From Floridanema aerugineum (GTDB lineage Bacteria > Cyanobacteriota > Cyanobacteriia > Cyanobacteriales > Aerosakkonemataceae), in assembly GCF_041929345.1 (NCBI RefSeq), contig NZ_JBHFNQ010000143.1:1-64000 (forward strand): a DNA stretch of 64,000 nt, written 5' to 3'. This document shows, piece by piece, positions 63,218 through 64,000 of the stretch. Made by a program: the position numbers and the translations under genes. The notes beneath the pieces were generated by a model, which was not told where the DNA came from, made no database searches, and saw only the letters and a program-made list of their open reading frames with translations. The stretch's first letter is position 1; every line of letters starts with the position of its first letter.

Positions 63218-64000
63218 CTACAACCAGCCTCGCAGTCGGTAGATGAAGATGCCGATATACTCTTTTAAAGCACGAGTGCTATAGGCTAATCTTCCTACGT
63301 CGGGGAGAAAATTTAGCAATGCTGATTGCCAGGTGATTTCTTCTGATTCTTGTTCTATGGTAATAAAATCGGTGGGAGCAGGGATAGCTTCTATTCCTTG
63401 ACGCTTAAAAATGGCTTGCGATCGCGGCAAATGAAGTGCGGAAGTAACTAATAAAACCCGCCGTTCTATGCCTTGGGAATCGAGAATTTTTCGGACATTA
63501 ACAGCGTTTTGGTAAGTGTTTAAGGAAGTTGGATCTTCCAGAATTGCTGTTTTGGGAACTCCCATAGCTAAGGCAAGTTCTGCCATATCTTTTGATTCAG
63601 GAATACCTGTATTTTTCCAATCAATGCGTCCACCACTCAAGATTAGTTTTGGGGCTTTGCCATCGCGGTATAATTTAGCGCCGTAGAGGATGCGATCGCC
63701 CTCATCGCCAACTTCCACCCAAGGTCGGGGGGGGACTTTCGGTAAAACAGCACCTCCCAAAACCACAATAGCTGCGGCATTTGGCAATTCATCTTCTGGA
63801 ATATTTTGCCATTCCAAAGACCTAATTAAGGCGGTACAAACCCAATAATTACTGAAGAAAAGTAAGATAATCAATCCTAAAGAAATTAACCCTGCTGCCC
63901 ATTTCGGTCGTCGCCAAATCATAATTAAAGCTACAAACAGCAACAGGCAACTTATTCCTAAAGGGTAAAAGAAAATTGGCAGTAACTTCGAGAAAAACAA
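63218..64000 (-). CDS. YdcF/DUF218 family membrane protein (partial)
   Basis: This protein runs off the window end. At least 260 residues are seen. Two membrane helices lie at about residues 3-30 and 35-58. The DUF218 domain has IVVLGGAVLPK, GDRILYGAKLYRDGKAP, LILSGGRIDW, SLNTYQNAVNVRKIL and LLVTSALHLPRSQAIF. The family is linked to cell envelope (SanA, ElyC). The visible frame reaches a TTG at the edge (64000), which may be the start or an internal codon. The family start looks close, so little seems missing. Confidence 0.85.
   Translation of the reverse strand: MFFSKLLPIFFYPLGISCLLLFVALIMIWRRPKWAAGLISLGLIILLFFSNYWVCTALIRSLEWQNIPEDELPNAAAIVVLGGAVLPKVPPRPWVEVGDEGDRILYGAKLYRDGKAPKLILSGGRIDWKNTGIPESKDMAELALAMGVPKTAILEDPTSLNTYQNAVNVRKILDSQGIERRVLLVTSALHLPRSQAIFKRQGIEAIPAPTDFITIEQESEEITWQSALLNFLPDVGRLAYSTRALKEYIGIFIYRLRGWL

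Overview
The window is a piece of a cyanobacterial chromosome. The evidence is psaD (photosystem I subunit II), ftrV (ferredoxin-thioredoxin reductase variable chain), many GCGATCGC (HIP1) octamers, and families largely confined to cyanobacteria (DICT sensor kinases, DUF29, DUF4058, DUF6887/6888, DUF3531). Moderate AT content, many small palindromic repeats and MITE-like elements, and large multidomain kinases suggest a filamentous or otherwise large-genome lineage. Genus cannot be decided from this sequence alone. I saw no tRNA, rRNA, CRISPR array or intact transposase gene.

Layout. (1) 0.1-8.6 kb: PhzF-like protein, trpE, a small exported protein and psaD on the minus strand, a DICT-GAF histidine kinase, a flavin reductase and a ferrochelatase-like protein with a poly-His tail. 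(2) 8.8-17.5 kb: a cation/proton antiporter with Usp domains, a PAS-PAS-GAF-GGDEF diguanylate cyclase, an alpha/beta-hydrolase-like protein, ilvB with a zinc-ribbon tail and a CDF metal exporter. (3) 17.5-27.3 kb is an accessory island. It holds a Rpn/PD-(D/E)XK protein, a DUF6888-DUF6887 pair whose first gene lacks a normal start codon, a MazEF-like toxin-antitoxin, a broken small gene, four small envelope proteins, a STAND ATPase, two tandem DUF29 genes, an LRR protein, a cytochrome b561-type protein and DUF4058.

(4) 27.3-41.5 kb is the most striking region: eight minus-strand genes. Three encode pentapeptide-repeat plus RTX proteins, three encode RTX proteins, one encodes a glycosyltransferase fused to a parvulin-type prolyl isomerase, and one encodes a small GT-A-like glycosyltransferase. 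The six RTX products look like type I secretion cargo. The fusion protein could couple cargo folding with sugar transfer, but no type I exporter lies in the window.

(5) 42.4-64 kb: an MFS transporter gene cut by a 124-bp MITE whose removal restores the reading frame; a 25-unit, 8-bp minisatellite that supplies the C-terminus of the next gene; a PBP4-type DD-carboxypeptidase, a chemoreceptor, a large hybrid-input histidine kinase and a CheY-like regulator. These are followed by a DSP phosphatase, NUDIX, DUF3531 and TPR run, an ABC ATPase-rsmG pair, an exported Mn-type superoxide dismutase, an aldo/keto reductase, a conserved membrane protein, a sulfate-binding protein, ftrV and a YdcF-type membrane protein cut by the window edge.

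Three related 140-156 bp MITEs (window start, 47.2 kb, 59.2 kb), two other MITE-like elements (7.1 and 42.7 kb) and several hairpin repeat families are scattered between genes. One small palindrome is translated in frame inside rsmG.
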